Positions 42,640-51,900 of a stretch of 64,000 bases of DNA are shown here, one piece after another (within the stretch, counting starts at the first letter, position 1; every line of letters starts with the position of its first letter). The notes beneath the pieces are model-generated. The model searched no databases and was not told the DNA's origin. It saw only the letters and a list, made by a program, of their open reading frames with translations. Source of the DNA: CAWBOV01 sp963790525 (GTDB lineage: Bacteria > Actinomycetota > Actinomycetes > Mycobacteriales > Jatrophihabitantaceae); assembly GCA_963790525.1 (NCBI GenBank), contig CAWBOV010000002.1, positions 868,001 through 932,000 of the forward strand, read 5' to 3'. Both the position numbers and the translations under genes were made by a program.

Positions 42640-44017
42640 CTACCGCACCACGCCGTCGGCCTTGTCGCCGATCCACTCCGTCAGCAGGTCGTGGCGCCAG
42701 GAGATCATGCCCTCCTGGAACGTCGAGGTGATGACGTGCGAACGCCGGGTCGTCTCCAGGCCGCGCTGCACGGCCTCCATGTTGAACGAGTCCTGCTCCA
42801 TGACCAGCGCCAGCGTGGACAGGCTGGTCGCCTTCGTCCAGCTGTCGTCGAAGTCCAGTTCGAGGACCGGGGAGGTGGGTGGCTTCTCACCGCGGTACGG
42901 CGTCAGGAACATCACCTCGAAGATGCTCTCGTCGTGGTTGTCGCCGTTGGGGCGGAAGCGGTAGACGATGCGGTTGAACGCCCCCCACGGGTGGAGGTTG
43001 GGGAAGATCGCGTAGTTCCAGTGGTCCACGAACTCCGCGTCCGAGATCGTCGTCGACCTCGTCGCCGAGCACCTGGCGCCAGCGCTCGCGGGCGGCGGAG
43101 GCCATGCTGTCGCGCGCGGTCGAGTCCTGCTGGAACGGGATCGGGAGGTCCTCGCCCTCACGGACGTCCAGCATGCGGCGCAGGATCTCGGTCTCCGATG
43201 TGTCACCGGGGATGTCGTCGATCGGCGTTCCGCTCGGGCTGATCTGCCGCGACCAGTTGCCGTAGACGTCGATGGCGCTGTTCGAGTCACCGACGTAGGC
43301 AGCCGACTGCGGGTGCGTGGCGCCCACGTGCAGACCCTCGTCGAACGCCTCCTGAGCGATCTTCCAGTTGCAGCGCAGCTTCTTGGCCACGTGGGCCTGG
43401 ATGTAGCGGTGCTCGAAGTCCCACTGGGCGAAGTGCTCGGGCATCGTGCCGAGGAACTCCTCCAGGGATCCGGCGTCGGGGTCGGGGTTGATGAACACGA
43501 ACCCACCCCAGGTGCCCACCTGCGCCTGCGGGAGCCGCCACTGCTCGCGGTCGGCCTCCACCTCGGGGAACTCCTGCGGCGCGGGCATGAAGCGCAGGGT
43601 GCCGTCGAGCTTCCAGGTGAAGCCGTGGAAGGAGCAGCGGAACTCGCTGCACCGGCCGTCGTAGTCCTTCAGCGCCCGGCCGCGGTGCAGGCACGCGTTG
43701 ACGTAGGCCTTGATGCCGTCGCGGGTGCGGACGACCAGGTAGGAGTCGCCGGCGATGTCGTACTTGATGTAGCTGCCGACCTCGGGGATGTGCTCCTCAC
43801 GGCAGGCCATCTGCCACACCTTGCGCCAGACGTGCTCCTTCTCCAGGAGGTGCCACTCGCGACTGGTGTAGCGGTCGACCGAGACCGAGGTCGCCTTGGG
43901 GAAGTAGTGGAACCGTTCGCGCAGGTGCCCGTCGAGCGGCACCGCGTCGTCGAGCACGAGGTCGTACCAGAGCGGCAGGTGGTTTGTGCTCTCCTGGGGC
44001 AACTCTGAAATCGACAT
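42640..44017 (-). CDS. Rieske oxygenase alpha subunit (one frameshift)
   Basis: About 458 residues after removing one base near 43050 (GDEVDDD then ISDAEFVDHWNYAIFPNLH). The Rieske centre is NACLHRGRALKDYDG with RCSFHGFTWKLDG; the mononuclear iron site is EAFDEGLHVGATHP. It is longer than VanA-type enzymes and matches full alpha subunits of multicomponent aromatic or steroid oxygenases. ATG 44017 follows GAGAGGAACCGGA. It is first in the operon with the EPTGG-repeat and NTF2-like genes and has a 17-base inverted repeat about 95 bases upstream. The only reductase seen in the window is at 12274. Confidence 0.88.
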
Positions 44018-44106
44018 TCCGGTTCCTCTCAGTGCGCGCGACCGCAGCGGAACTGCAGGTCCATTGTGCCAGCAGGCGTCCCACCCGGCCCAGACGCCCA
44101 ACGACA

Positions 44107-44129
44107 TACTTTATAGTGACGCACTCTAC
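44107..44129 (-). promoter_or_regulatory. TAGAGTG-CGT-CACTATA operator/promoter element
   Basis: Read on the minus strand, GTAGAGTGCGTCACTATAAA then GTA. The central 17 bases are a near-perfect inverted repeat (TAGAGTG/CACTATA, 6 of 7 paired), and TATAAA at its end may be the -10 region of the Rieske gene at 44017. Related elements are at 33199-33216 and 40917-40933. Confidence 0.5.
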
Positions 44130-44178
44130 TAACACCTGATCGCCGTTGTCGAGGTGCAGGTGCCGTCGACCGAGACCA

Positions 44179-44207
44179 TTGACTTACTGGTGTTGGACTA
44201 GTTTTAT
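44179..44207 (+). promoter_or_regulatory. Possible promoter for the TIM-barrel/ADH operon
   Basis: TTGACT (44179-44184), a 17-base spacer and TTTTAT (44202-44207) lie about 65 bases before ATG 44273 in an AT-rich patch. The -35 is good and the -10 is weak. This is the plus-strand side of the 255-base divergent gap 44018-44272. Confidence 0.35.
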
Positions 44208-44272
44208 TACCACTGATGGAAGACGAGCGGCGGCCGAGGAACGGCACCGCCGCCCACCTCTGAGGAGCCCCG

Positions 44273-45115
44273 ATGGCCTCGTCGCTCGACTCGATCAACT
44301 GGATCCTCTGGTCCGGCACGGTCGGCCTGGAGAGCCCCATCCCGCCCCGGATCCCGGCCGCCGTCGACAACGGTTACACCAGGCTGAGCGTCAGCACCCT
44401 CGACGTCTTCCGGGCCGAGGAGAGCGGGGTCTCCGCTCGGGAACTCGGCAAGCAGATCCGCGGAGCCGGGCTGGGCGTCGTGCTCGACCCGGTCATGGGG
44501 TGGTACCCCGGCGCCACGTCGGCGACGTCGCGCTTCGCCCGTTTCACCACCGACGAGGCGCTGCGGATGAGCGAGGACCTGGAGATCACGGCGATGACCG
44601 CGATCGCCACGCCGAACACCGACGTACCGGTCGAGGAGTTCGCGGCGCACTTCGGCGTGCTCTGCGACCGGGTGGCCGACCTCGGCGCCGTCGTCCACCT
44701 CGAGTTCATCCCGATGACCGTCGTCAGCGACCTGGCGATCTGCTGGGACATCGTCCGCGACGCGGGCCGCCCTAACGGCGGCATCGTCCTGGACAGCTGG
44801 CACTTCTTCCGAGGCAACCCGGACTTCGACCTGCTCGCGACCATCCCGGGCGAGCGCATCTTCGCCGTCCAGCTCGACGATGCCTACGCCGAGGTCGTCG
44901 GCACGATGCGGGAGGACACCCAGCACCGGCTCCTCCCGGGCGCCGGCTCCTTCGACCTGCCGCGCCTGATCAGGGCACTGGCCGACATCGACGCCCTGAC
45001 ATGGGTGGGACCGGAGGTCATCCATCCGGACATGACGGCGATGCCGGCCATGGAGGGCGCCAAGCTGGCCGGCGACCGCACCCGCGCGCTGGTCGCCTCG
45101 GCGCTGAGCGCATGA
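44273..45115 (+). CDS. TIM-barrel sugar-phosphate isomerase/epimerase-like protein
   Basis: A 280-residue AP-endonuclease-2-like TIM barrel, paralogous to those at 14480 and 51027. Metal-site landmarks: VVHLEFIPMTVVSD (Glu), IVLDSWHFFRGNPD (Asp, His) and FAVQLDDAYAEV (Asp), with a late GPEVIHP (Glu). ATG 44273 follows GAGGAG. Its stop overlaps the ATG of the alcohol dehydrogenase (ATGA), so the two are coupled. An isomerase/epimerase or ring-hydrating role is possible; no partner defines the substrate. Confidence 0.85.
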   Translation: MASSLDSINWILWSGTVGLESPIPPRIPAAVDNGYTRLSVSTLDVFRAEESGVSARELGKQIRGAGLGVVLDPVMGWYPGATSATSRFARFTTDEALRMSEDLEITAMTAIATPNTDVPVEEFAAHFGVLCDRVADLGAVVHLEFIPMTVVSDLAICWDIVRDAGRPNGGIVLDSWHFFRGNPDFDLLATIPGERIFAVQLDDAYAEVVGTMREDTQHRLLPGAGSFDLPRLIRALADIDALTWVGPEVIHPDMTAMPAMEGAKLAGDRTRALVASALSA

Positions 45116-46167
45116 GCGCCCTGACCGTCACCGCGGCGCTGATCACCGGCGCGGGACGCCTCGAGTACCGCGACTTCGAGGAGGCGCCGCCGGCGCCCGG
45201 CTGCGTCAGCGTGGCCGTCACACTCTGCGGGATCTGCGGTACCGAGATCAGCTCCTACCGGACCGGCGCCGGACACAGCCCGGCCGTCTGCGGCCACGAG
45301 TGGGTCGGTGTCGTGTCCGCCGTGGGCAGCGGGGTCACCTCCGTGTCGGAGGGGGAGCGCGTGGTCATCGCCGTGTCGCCTCCGTGCGGCCAGTGCCTGG
45401 AGTGCCGTTCGGGTATGACCGAGTTCTGCTCGCTGGCACTGGCGATGGCGCGCGGCCGCGATGCCAACGCCCCCGCGCACGGCGCCTTCGCCCGCTCGCT
45501 GACCGTGGATGCGCGCCGGGTCATCGCCCCGCCGGACGCGCTGTCGGACATCGCGGCCGCCCAGGTCGAGCCCGCCAGCGTCGCGTTCCACGGGGTGCGC
45601 CGCAGCCGGATCCTTCCCGGGGACACCGTCGTCATCCAGGGCGGCGGCTCCATCGGCCTGCTGGCGATGCAGTTCGCACGAGCGATCGGAGCGGGCCGCA
45701 CCGTCGTCGTCGAGCCGTCGGAGAGCCGCCGCGCGCTGGCCCTCCGGCTCGGGGCCTCGCTGGCCCTCGCGCCCGGAGCCGAAGCCGACGCGCTGATCCG
45801 CGAGTCCACCGGCGGCTTGGGAGCCGACGTCGTCTTCGAGTGCGTCGGGCGCCCGGAGCTGATCCAGCAGGCCGTGTCGCTCACCCGACGCGGCGGGGTC
45901 ATGCTGATGCTCGGCTACGCCGCCGCGGAGGCGACGTTCAACCCGGCGCACTGGCTGGCCAAGGAGGTCAGCGTGGTCGGCTCTGTGGCCTTCACCCATG
46001 ACGACGTCGTCCGCGCGATGTCCCTCATGGCCGACGGTCGGGTCCAGGTCGAGCCGCTCTACTCGCGCACCGTTGCACTCCCAGATCTGGGCGCTACATT
46101 GGCTGATCTGGCAGGCGGGACGTCGTCGGATCTGAAGGTTCTGGTCGATCCCGGTTTGCAGGTTTAG
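45112..46167 (+). CDS. Zinc-dependent alcohol dehydrogenase (MDR)
   Basis: A 351-residue MDR enzyme. Catalytic zinc ligands are Cys of LCGICGTE and the GHE motif CGHEWVGV; the structural zinc lobe has four Cys in PPCGQCLECRSGMTEFC. The Rossmann motif is VVIQGGGSIGLLAMQFARAI and the cofactor strand TVVVEPSESRR suggests NAD(H). The ATG at 45112 overlaps the TIM-barrel stop. It oxidises a secondary alcohol or diol, plausibly the product of the preceding isomerase, and is followed by the second PEP-utilising protein 47 bases later. Confidence 0.9.
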   Translation: MSALTVTAALITGAGRLEYRDFEEAPPAPGCVSVAVTLCGICGTEISSYRTGAGHSPAVCGHEWVGVVSAVGSGVTSVSEGERVVIAVSPPCGQCLECRSGMTEFCSLALAMARGRDANAPAHGAFARSLTVDARRVIAPPDALSDIAAAQVEPASVAFHGVRRSRILPGDTVVIQGGGSIGLLAMQFARAIGAGRTVVVEPSESRRALALRLGASLALAPGAEADALIRESTGGLGADVVFECVGRPELIQQAVSLTRRGGVMLMLGYAAAEATFNPAHWLAKEVSVVGSVAFTHDDVVRAMSLMADGRVQVEPLYSRTVALPDLGATLADLAGGTSSDLKVLVDPGLQV

Positions 46168-46214
46168 ACCGACTACAGTTTCCCGAGCTGTCGTCTCCCT
46201 ATCCTGGAGGATCC

Positions 46215-47936
46215 ATGTCCGCACCCACCTGGCCGATCGACACGGAACCGAGCCTGCGGTTCCCCGTGTACACCCGGATGAACGCCAACGACGTCCTGCC
46301 GGATCCGATCACGCCACTCGGTGCCACGCTGGCCTGGATCCCGAGCATCCTCCCGGGGTGGGGAGCCGGGTACGTCGCGAACAAGTCCTTCACGGCCGCG
46401 GAGATGTCGGGCGAGGCCGTCGCCCCGGTCGCCGGGTTCTTCTACGGCTACCTCTACGTCAACCAGTCGACCGTGCGGGTCATCGGCATCCGGCAGGGCA
46501 TCGGGACCGACGTCGTCGACTCGGCCTTCTTCGGCGGTCACCCGGACGCGCCGGCCCACATCCCGGACGCCTCGGACGAGAACGAGTCGCTGAAGGCCGC
46601 GCAGGAGGCACAGACGGCCTGGGCGCTGACCACCACGACCTACCCCAGCATGGACGAGGACAAGGCCTGGGCCGATCGGTGCCGTGCCCAGCGCCCGGAC
46701 CTCGCGACGACCGGAACGGAAGCGCTGATCGCCCACGCCCGGTCGCTCATGCCCATCGAGCGGCTGGTGTGGCGCGGCGAGACGGTCGGCAGCAACAGCG
46801 CCGCGCTCGGACCGGCCGTGCTCGGCCAGCTGCTCGGCGCCGACCCCTCGCTCGTCCTCAAGGTCATCGGCCACGCCGGGGACGTCGACTCCGCAGCCCC
46901 GACCTACGCGCTCTGGGACCTGTCACGCCTGGTCCGCGCCGACGCCGCCCTGGGCGCCGAGTTCGACGCCGGCATCGCGGGCCTGCCCGCCCGGGTCGCC
47001 GACCACCCGACGTTCGGCCCGGCCTTCGCCGCGTTCCTGCGCGAGTTCGGTTACCGCGGCCCGGGGGAGTGGGACCTGGGCTCGGATTCGTGGGAGACCG
47101 TGCCGGAGCTGCCGCTCGGGCTGGTCGACCGGCTGCGCCAGCTGGAGGACTCGGAGGCACCGTCCTCGCGGCAGGCCGACCAGGCCGGCGAGACCGAGGC
47201 GGCGACGGCGGAGGCGCTCGCGCTCATCGGCGACAACCCGGACTCCGTGCAGCTGTTCCACACCGCCGTCGGCTCCGCGCGGCGCTTCGGCGCGTGGCGG
47301 GAGCGTGGCAAGACCAACTGCGTCAAGGTGCTGCACGAGGCGCGCATGGCCCTGACCGAGGTGGCCAACCGCCTCCACGCCGAGGGGCACCTGGAGAGCC
47401 CGCGCCAGCTGTTCATGGCACTGGAGTCCGAACTGGACATCCTCGTCTCCGACCCGGCCTCGCTGCGCTCGGTGCTGGCTCAGCGCGAGAAGGAGTGGCA
47501 GAGCCTGTTCGGGCTCGACCTGCCCACGTTCGTGGAGGCCGGCAAGCCGCTGACGCCGCTGTCGGAGCTGCACCACAAGACCGAGACGGTGTACGCCCCC
47601 GCCGTGGCGGGCGACGTGCTGCAGGGTGTCGGCGCGTCGGCCGGTGTCGCGCGCGGCCGGGCCCGGATCGTCCACGACCCGTCGAGCATCGCCGACTTCG
47701 AACCCGGCGAGGTGCTCGTCGCCCCGCAGACGGACCCGTCGTGGACGCCGCTGTTCATGGTGTCGGCCGCCGTCGTGGTCGACGTCGGCGCGATGGCCAG
47801 CCACGCGATGATCGTCAGCCGGGAGCTCGGGATCCCCTGCGCGGCGGGCGTCGTCGGTGCGAGCCGGCGCATCCCGGACGGCGCGCTGGTCGAGGTCGAC
47901 GGGTCGACCGGAACCGTCACCGTCCTCGAGCTCTGA
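46215..47936 (+). CDS. PEP-utilising (dikinase-type) phosphohistidine-domain protein, copy 2
   Basis: A 573-residue paralogue of the protein at 17204, alignable end to end without large gaps and sharing stretches such as NANDVLPDPITPL and DFEPGE. The phospho-His is at about 530 in GAMASHAMIVSRELGIP. There is again no ATP-grasp domain. ATG 46215 follows TGGAGG. It converges on an SDR whose stop lies 12 bases away, the same geometry as copy 1 with its SDR at 18932, and a TIM-barrel gene lies upstream in both settings. A phosphotransfer role on an organic hydroxyl is inferred from rifampicin-phosphotransferase- and phenylphosphate-synthase-like families; the donor subunit is not in the window. 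Confidence 0.82.
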   Translation: MSAPTWPIDTEPSLRFPVYTRMNANDVLPDPITPLGATLAWIPSILPGWGAGYVANKSFTAAEMSGEAVAPVAGFFYGYLYVNQSTVRVIGIRQGIGTDVVDSAFFGGHPDAPAHIPDASDENESLKAAQEAQTAWALTTTTYPSMDEDKAWADRCRAQRPDLATTGTEALIAHARSLMPIERLVWRGETVGSNSAALGPAVLGQLLGADPSLVLKVIGHAGDVDSAAPTYALWDLSRLVRADAALGAEFDAGIAGLPARVADHPTFGPAFAAFLREFGYRGPGEWDLGSDSWETVPELPLGLVDRLRQLEDSEAPSSRQADQAGETEAATAEALALIGDNPDSVQLFHTAVGSARRFGAWRERGKTNCVKVLHEARMALTEVANRLHAEGHLESPRQLFMALESELDILVSDPASLRSVLAQREKEWQSLFGLDLPTFVEAGKPLTPLSELHHKTETVYAPAVAGDVLQGVGASAGVARGRARIVHDPSSIADFEPGEVLVAPQTDPSWTPLFMVSAAVVVDVGAMASHAMIVSRELGIPCAAGVVGASRRIPDGALVEVDGSTGTVTVLEL

Positions 47937-47948
47937 CCACCCGCGGCG

Positions 47949-48702
47949 TCAGCGGGACAGGTACCCGCCGTCCACCGCGAGGACGTGCCCGACGGTGAAC
48001 GTCGAGTCCTCCGAGCACAGCCACAGGACGGCCTTGGCGATCTCCTCGGGGGTGCCCAGGCGGCCGATCAGGCGAGAGGTTCTTGACGACGTCGGCCTCG
48101 CGGGATCCGCGCGCCGCCATGGCCCCGCGCAGCATCGGGGTGTCGATGGCGCCCGGCGCGACCGCGTTGATGCGGATGTTCTGGTCGGCGTACTCGATGG
48201 CGGCGGTCTTGGTCAGGCCGACGACGGCGAACTTCGAGGTGGTGTAGCCGGCCTGCTTCGGCCGCGGGCGGAAGGAGTTCGTCGAGGCGATGTTGACGAT
48301 CGCACCCCCGCCGCGGGCGAGCATGGCCGGGATCTCGTACTTCATGCACAGGAAGACGGAGCGGACGTTGACCGACAGCAGCCGGTCGAACGTCTCGACG
48401 GGGGTGTCGGCGAGCAGAGTCGTCTCGATCTCGATCGCCGCCCCGTTGAGCGCGTAGTCGAGGCCGCCGTAGGTCGACACGGCCGCGTCCACCATGGCGA
48501 CGACATCGGCCTCGGACGACACGTCGGTGCGCACGTACGTCGCCTCGCCGCCCGCCTCGGTGATCATCGCGACCGTCTCCTCCGCGGAGGACACGTCGGC
48601 GACGATCACCTTGGCGCCCGCGGCCGCGAAGGCCAGCGCCGACGCGCGCCCCATCCCGCCGGCGCTGCCGGTGACGATCGCGACCTTGCCCTCGAAGCTC
48701 AT
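47949..48702 (-). CDS. SDR-family oxidoreductase (one frameshift)
   Basis: About 250 residues after removing one base near 48070 (VVKNLSLIGRLGTPEEIAKA). Motifs: VAIVTGSAGGMGRASALA, active-site NIASTNSF with GYTTSKFA, and VNAVAP-like INAVAPGAIDTPM. The repaired C-terminus ends VDGGYLSR. ATG 48702 overlaps the stop of the KstD-like gene (ATGA), so the two are coupled and the SDR probably handles the alcohol/ketone next to the double bond made by that dehydrogenase. It converges on the PEP-utilising gene. Confidence 0.87.
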
Positions 48703-50362
48703 GCCGACGTCCGGCTGGATGCGGTCTTGGTCGCCGCGATGGCGGCGTTGCTCCCGGCCAGGTAGCCGAAGACCATCGCCGGGCCGAGCGTGCCGCCCGC
48801 GCCGCCGTAGGTCATGCCCATCGCCGAGGCCATCACGTTGCCGGCGGCGTACAGCCCGCCGATCGGGCGCGCCGTCGAGGTCGAGCACCTGCGCGGTGCC
48901 GTCGGTCTGCGGGCCGCCCTTGGTGCCCAGCGCTCCGGAGTACACGCGCACCGCGTAGTAGGGCGGGGTGTCGATCGGGCCGATCGTGGACAGCGGGCTG
49001 TCGCCGAAGGCCGGATCCCCCCACCACCTGTCGTGGCGTCCGTTGCCCCGACCGAAGTCGACGTCCTCGCCGCGCTCGTGGTGGGAGTTCCACCGCGCGA
49101 TCGTGTCCTGCAGCGCGTCGGCCGGGAGGCCCAGCTTGTCCGCGAGCTCGCTGATGGACGGCGCCTCGGTGATCCAGCCAGGGGTGGGACCCGTACCGGA
49201 CTTGAAGCCCGCCAGGCCGTACTTGGTGAGGTAGTGGTCGTCGAAGATCAGGTACGCGGGGTGGTTGACGTAGGTCGTAGGTGTTCACGTCGATCACGTG
49301 GAAGGCCGCACCCAGGGCGTTGTAGTTCGCGGCCTCGTTGGTGAAGCGCCTGCCCAGGCTGTTGACCATGATGCTGTGCGGGCGGGTGCGCTCCCCGTTG
49401 ACCTGCCAGCCGGCGGTGCCCTTGCCCTCGATCGGGACGTCGATGATCGGTACCCACCAGGCCTCACGCATGTTGCCGAGCCCGGCGCCCACGCGCATCG
49501 CCATCTTCAGCCCGTCGCCGGTGTTCGTCGGGACGGAGGCCGAGCGCACGAGCGGGCCGCGGATGAAGCTGCGCACCATCGCCGCGTCCCACTCGAAGCC
49601 GCCCGTGGCCAGCACGACCGCGCCGGCGGAGACCTCGACCGGTCCGTCGGGGCCCTCGAAGCGCACGCCCGTGACCGAACCGTCGGCGTCGGTGACCAGG
49701 CTGACGGCGCGCATCTGCGTCCGCGGGACGATCCCGCGGTCGAGGCAGCGCCTTGAGCAGGGGGGCCACCAGGCCCTGCCCGGCGCCGCGCTCGTCGTGG
49801 ATCCGGCGGCGGGCCATCTCGTCGGCCGGAACGCCGCCGGGTGCGCCGCGGCCCAGGCTCGTCTCGCTCATCGCGATGTTGCCCGACAGCTGCGGGCCGA
49901 CCGTGACCCGGTCCTGCCACTCGCCGAGCTCGTCGAAGGGGTACAGCGGGCACTCCAGCGATCGGCCGCCGCCGGGCTTCGCGCCGGGGTGCTCGGGGTG
50001 GTAGTCGGGGAAGTCCTTGATGATCTGGAACGTGACGGGCGTGTTGGCCTCCATCCACGAGACCATGTCCGGGCCGGTGTCGAGCAGGACCCGCGCCAGG
50101 TTCGCGTCGATCAGCCCCTCCGACAGCGACATCAGGTAGGTCAGCGCCTCCTCGCGTGCTGTCGGCGATGCCGAGCTCGGCCATGTGCGGGTTCGATCGG
50201 GATCCAGACCATCCCGCCGGACCACGCGCTCGTGCCGCCGACCTTCTCGGCCTTCTCGAACAGGCCGACGCTGGCGCCTTCGGCATGGGCGCGGATCGCG
50301 GCGGTCAGCGCGGCCGCTCCGGTTCCCAGTACGACGACATCGAAGGACTCGTTCTCAGCCAT
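48699..50362 (-). CDS. FAD-dependent KstD-like (3-ketosteroid dehydrogenase/fumarate-reductase family) oxidoreductase (frameshifted)
   Basis: About 553 residues after repair of at least four shifts (near 50200, 49745, 49270 and 48870). The FAD motif is VVVLGTGAAALTAAIRAHAE, then GGTSAWSGG, VVLATGGFEWDA and the conserved C-terminal TYGGAGGTLGPAMVFGYLAG. This is the family of 3-ketosteroid delta-1-dehydrogenases and related flavoproteins that desaturate ring ketones. Its Tyr/ring residues cannot be checked because of the shifts. It is first in an operon with the SDR and is divergent from a TetR regulator, with a perfect palindrome in between. Confidence 0.85.
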
Positions 50363-50392
50363 GACACTCCCACGCTCGGTTATCGTTACCCC

Positions 50393-50404
50393 TGTTATAT
50401 AACA
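50393..50404. promoter_or_regulatory. Perfect palindrome TGTTATATAACA, probable TetR operator
   Basis: A 12-bp perfect palindrome in the 99-base gap between the KstD-like gene and the divergent TetR-family gene. A related half TGTTATACGAAC follows at 50407-50418 and GTTATCGTTAC precedes at 50379-50389. The position and AT-richness fit an operator controlling both genes. Confidence 0.6.
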
Positions 50405-50461
50405 ACTGTTATACGAACGGCGTCAAGGCTGTGTGAGCTAGCGCCCTGATACCTTTTTCGG

Positions 50462-51064
50462 ATGCCGCGCTTCGTCGACCACGAGTCCAGACGGGAACTC
50501 GTCACCGCTACCGCAGCCGATCTGATCGCCTCCGGCGGAGTCGACGCCCTGACCGTGCGCGGTGTCGCCGCCGCTGCCGGCTTCAGCACCGCCGTCGTCA
50601 GCCACTACTTCGAGGACAAGCGGGACCTCGTCCGCTCCACCTATCTCGCGGCGGCCAACCGGGCGACGGAACGGTTCGAGAACACCGTCCGCGCCGACGG
50701 GCGCACGCTCGCCTCCTGCCTGGAGGCGCTGCTGCCGCTGGATGAGGAGTCCCGGCGTGACTGGCAGCTGTTCGTCTCGTTCTGGGGGACCGCGGCCAGC
50801 GATGCCGAGCTCGCGGCCATGCAGCGCAAGCGGGTCCGCTCGGCGCGGGTCCGCGTCTACAACGTGCTCCGGGACGACTTCGGCCCGGCGGCCGAGGACG
50901 CCGAGCTGCGCGCCGCCGCCCGCACGCTGCTGACGATCGTCCAGGGCATCTCCACCCAGGCCGTGTTCGATCCCCGCGACTGGTCGGCCCGACGTCAGGT
51001 CACCGAGCTCGCCTACGGTCTGGAGCTCACGCTGGCGCACGTGCGGACCGCGCCTGCTCGATGA
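50462..51064 (+). CDS. TetR-family transcriptional regulator
   Basis: A 200-residue one-domain regulator. The N-terminal HTH is RRELVTATAADLIASGGVDA then VRGVAAAAGFSTAVVSHYFE, typical of TetR proteins. The C-terminal ligand-binding domain is helical with no family-specific signature. It is divergent from the KstD-like/SDR operon and probably represses it through the palindrome at 50393-50404; the ligand would be a pathway intermediate. The last 38 bases overlap the convergent TIM-barrel gene. Confidence 0.92.
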   Translation: MPRFVDHESRRELVTATAADLIASGGVDALTVRGVAAAAGFSTAVVSHYFEDKRDLVRSTYLAAANRATERFENTVRADGRTLASCLEALLPLDEESRRDWQLFVSFWGTAASDAELAAMQRKRVRSARVRVYNVLRDDFGPAAEDAELRAAARTLLTIVQGISTQAVFDPRDWSARRQVTELAYGLELTLAHVRTAPAR

Positions 51065-51893
51065 CCTCGCGCGTGGTGCGCGCGGCGATCAGTGCCGCCT
51101 CGTGGGCGGGCAACGCGTCGAGATCGCGGGACAGCACCTCGACGCTGAGGGGGACGTCGACACCGTTGTCCCACATCGCCTGCAGGAAGACGGTCAGGTC
51201 GAACTCTCCCGTTCCGGGGCAGCCGCGGTTGTGGATCGTGTCGAGCAGGTAGTCCGGGTCCTCCGGCAGCAGCGGCCCGTCGTCGATCTGGATCATCGCG
51301 ACGTGCTCGCTCCGCAGCGCGCGGAGTGCCGGCAGATCGCTCGTGCCCCGCTCGTAGTGCCAACTGTCCACGCACAGGCCGCCGTTGGCGCGACCGGCCT
51401 CTGCCACGATGCGTTCGGCCGTGGCGATGTCGGCGATGTTGGTCGTCGGGACGAACTCCAGGGCGACGAGGAGGCCGTGCTCGGCTGCGCGGTCGCACAG
51501 GCCGGCGAAATCGGCGACGACATCGGGTTCCAGCTCCGCGGTCCCGAAGGTCCCCACCACCTGCACATGGCGTGCCCCGAATGCGTCGGCCATCGCGAAC
51601 GCCCTCGCCTCGAGCTCGGCGTCGGCGTACCGCAGCCCGGGCAGCGCCGGCACCGCCGCCTCGCCACGGGCCGCGAAGCCGCTCAACGCCTCGATCTCGC
51701 TCAGCCGCAGGCCGTGGTCGTTGAGCAGGTCGGCCAGGTCGCGATCGGACCAGCCGTTGGCGCGCAGGCGCCGGTAGGCCGTCAGCGACAGGCCGATGCC
51801 ATCGAACCCGGCCGCCGCGGCCGCCTCCACGCGCTCGGTGAACGTCGCGAAGCGCAGCGTCCCGAAGGACAGGATGAGGTCGGTGGTGGCCAT
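51027..51893 (-). CDS. TIM-barrel sugar-phosphate isomerase/epimerase-like protein
   Basis: A 288-residue TIM-barrel protein, closest in layout to the one at 14480 (LILSFGTLRFATF versus LVLSHFSLGRFLPF at the start). Metal-site landmarks: ALEFVPTTNIAD (Glu), LCVDSWHYERG (Asp, His), AMIQIDDGPL (Asp) and SVEVLSRDLD (Glu). The pair shares GGLCVDSWH, so the two are true paralogues. It lies 7 bases downstream of the SDR at 51901 and overlaps the convergent TetR gene by 38 bases. Substrate unknown. Confidence 0.85.
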   Translation of the reverse strand: MATTDLILSFGTLRFATFTERVEAAAAAGFDGIGLSLTAYRRLRANGWSDRDLADLLNDHGLRLSEIEALSGFAARGEAAVPALPGLRYADAELEARAFAMADAFGARHVQVVGTFGTAELEPDVVADFAGLCDRAAEHGLLVALEFVPTTNIADIATAERIVAEAGRANGGLCVDSWHYERGTSDLPALRALRSEHVAMIQIDDGPLLPEDPDYLLDTIHNRGCPGTGEFDLTVFLQAMWDNGVDVPLSVEVLSRDLDALPAHEAALIAARTTREVIEQARSARAPA

Positions 51894-51900
51894 GCCGCGG

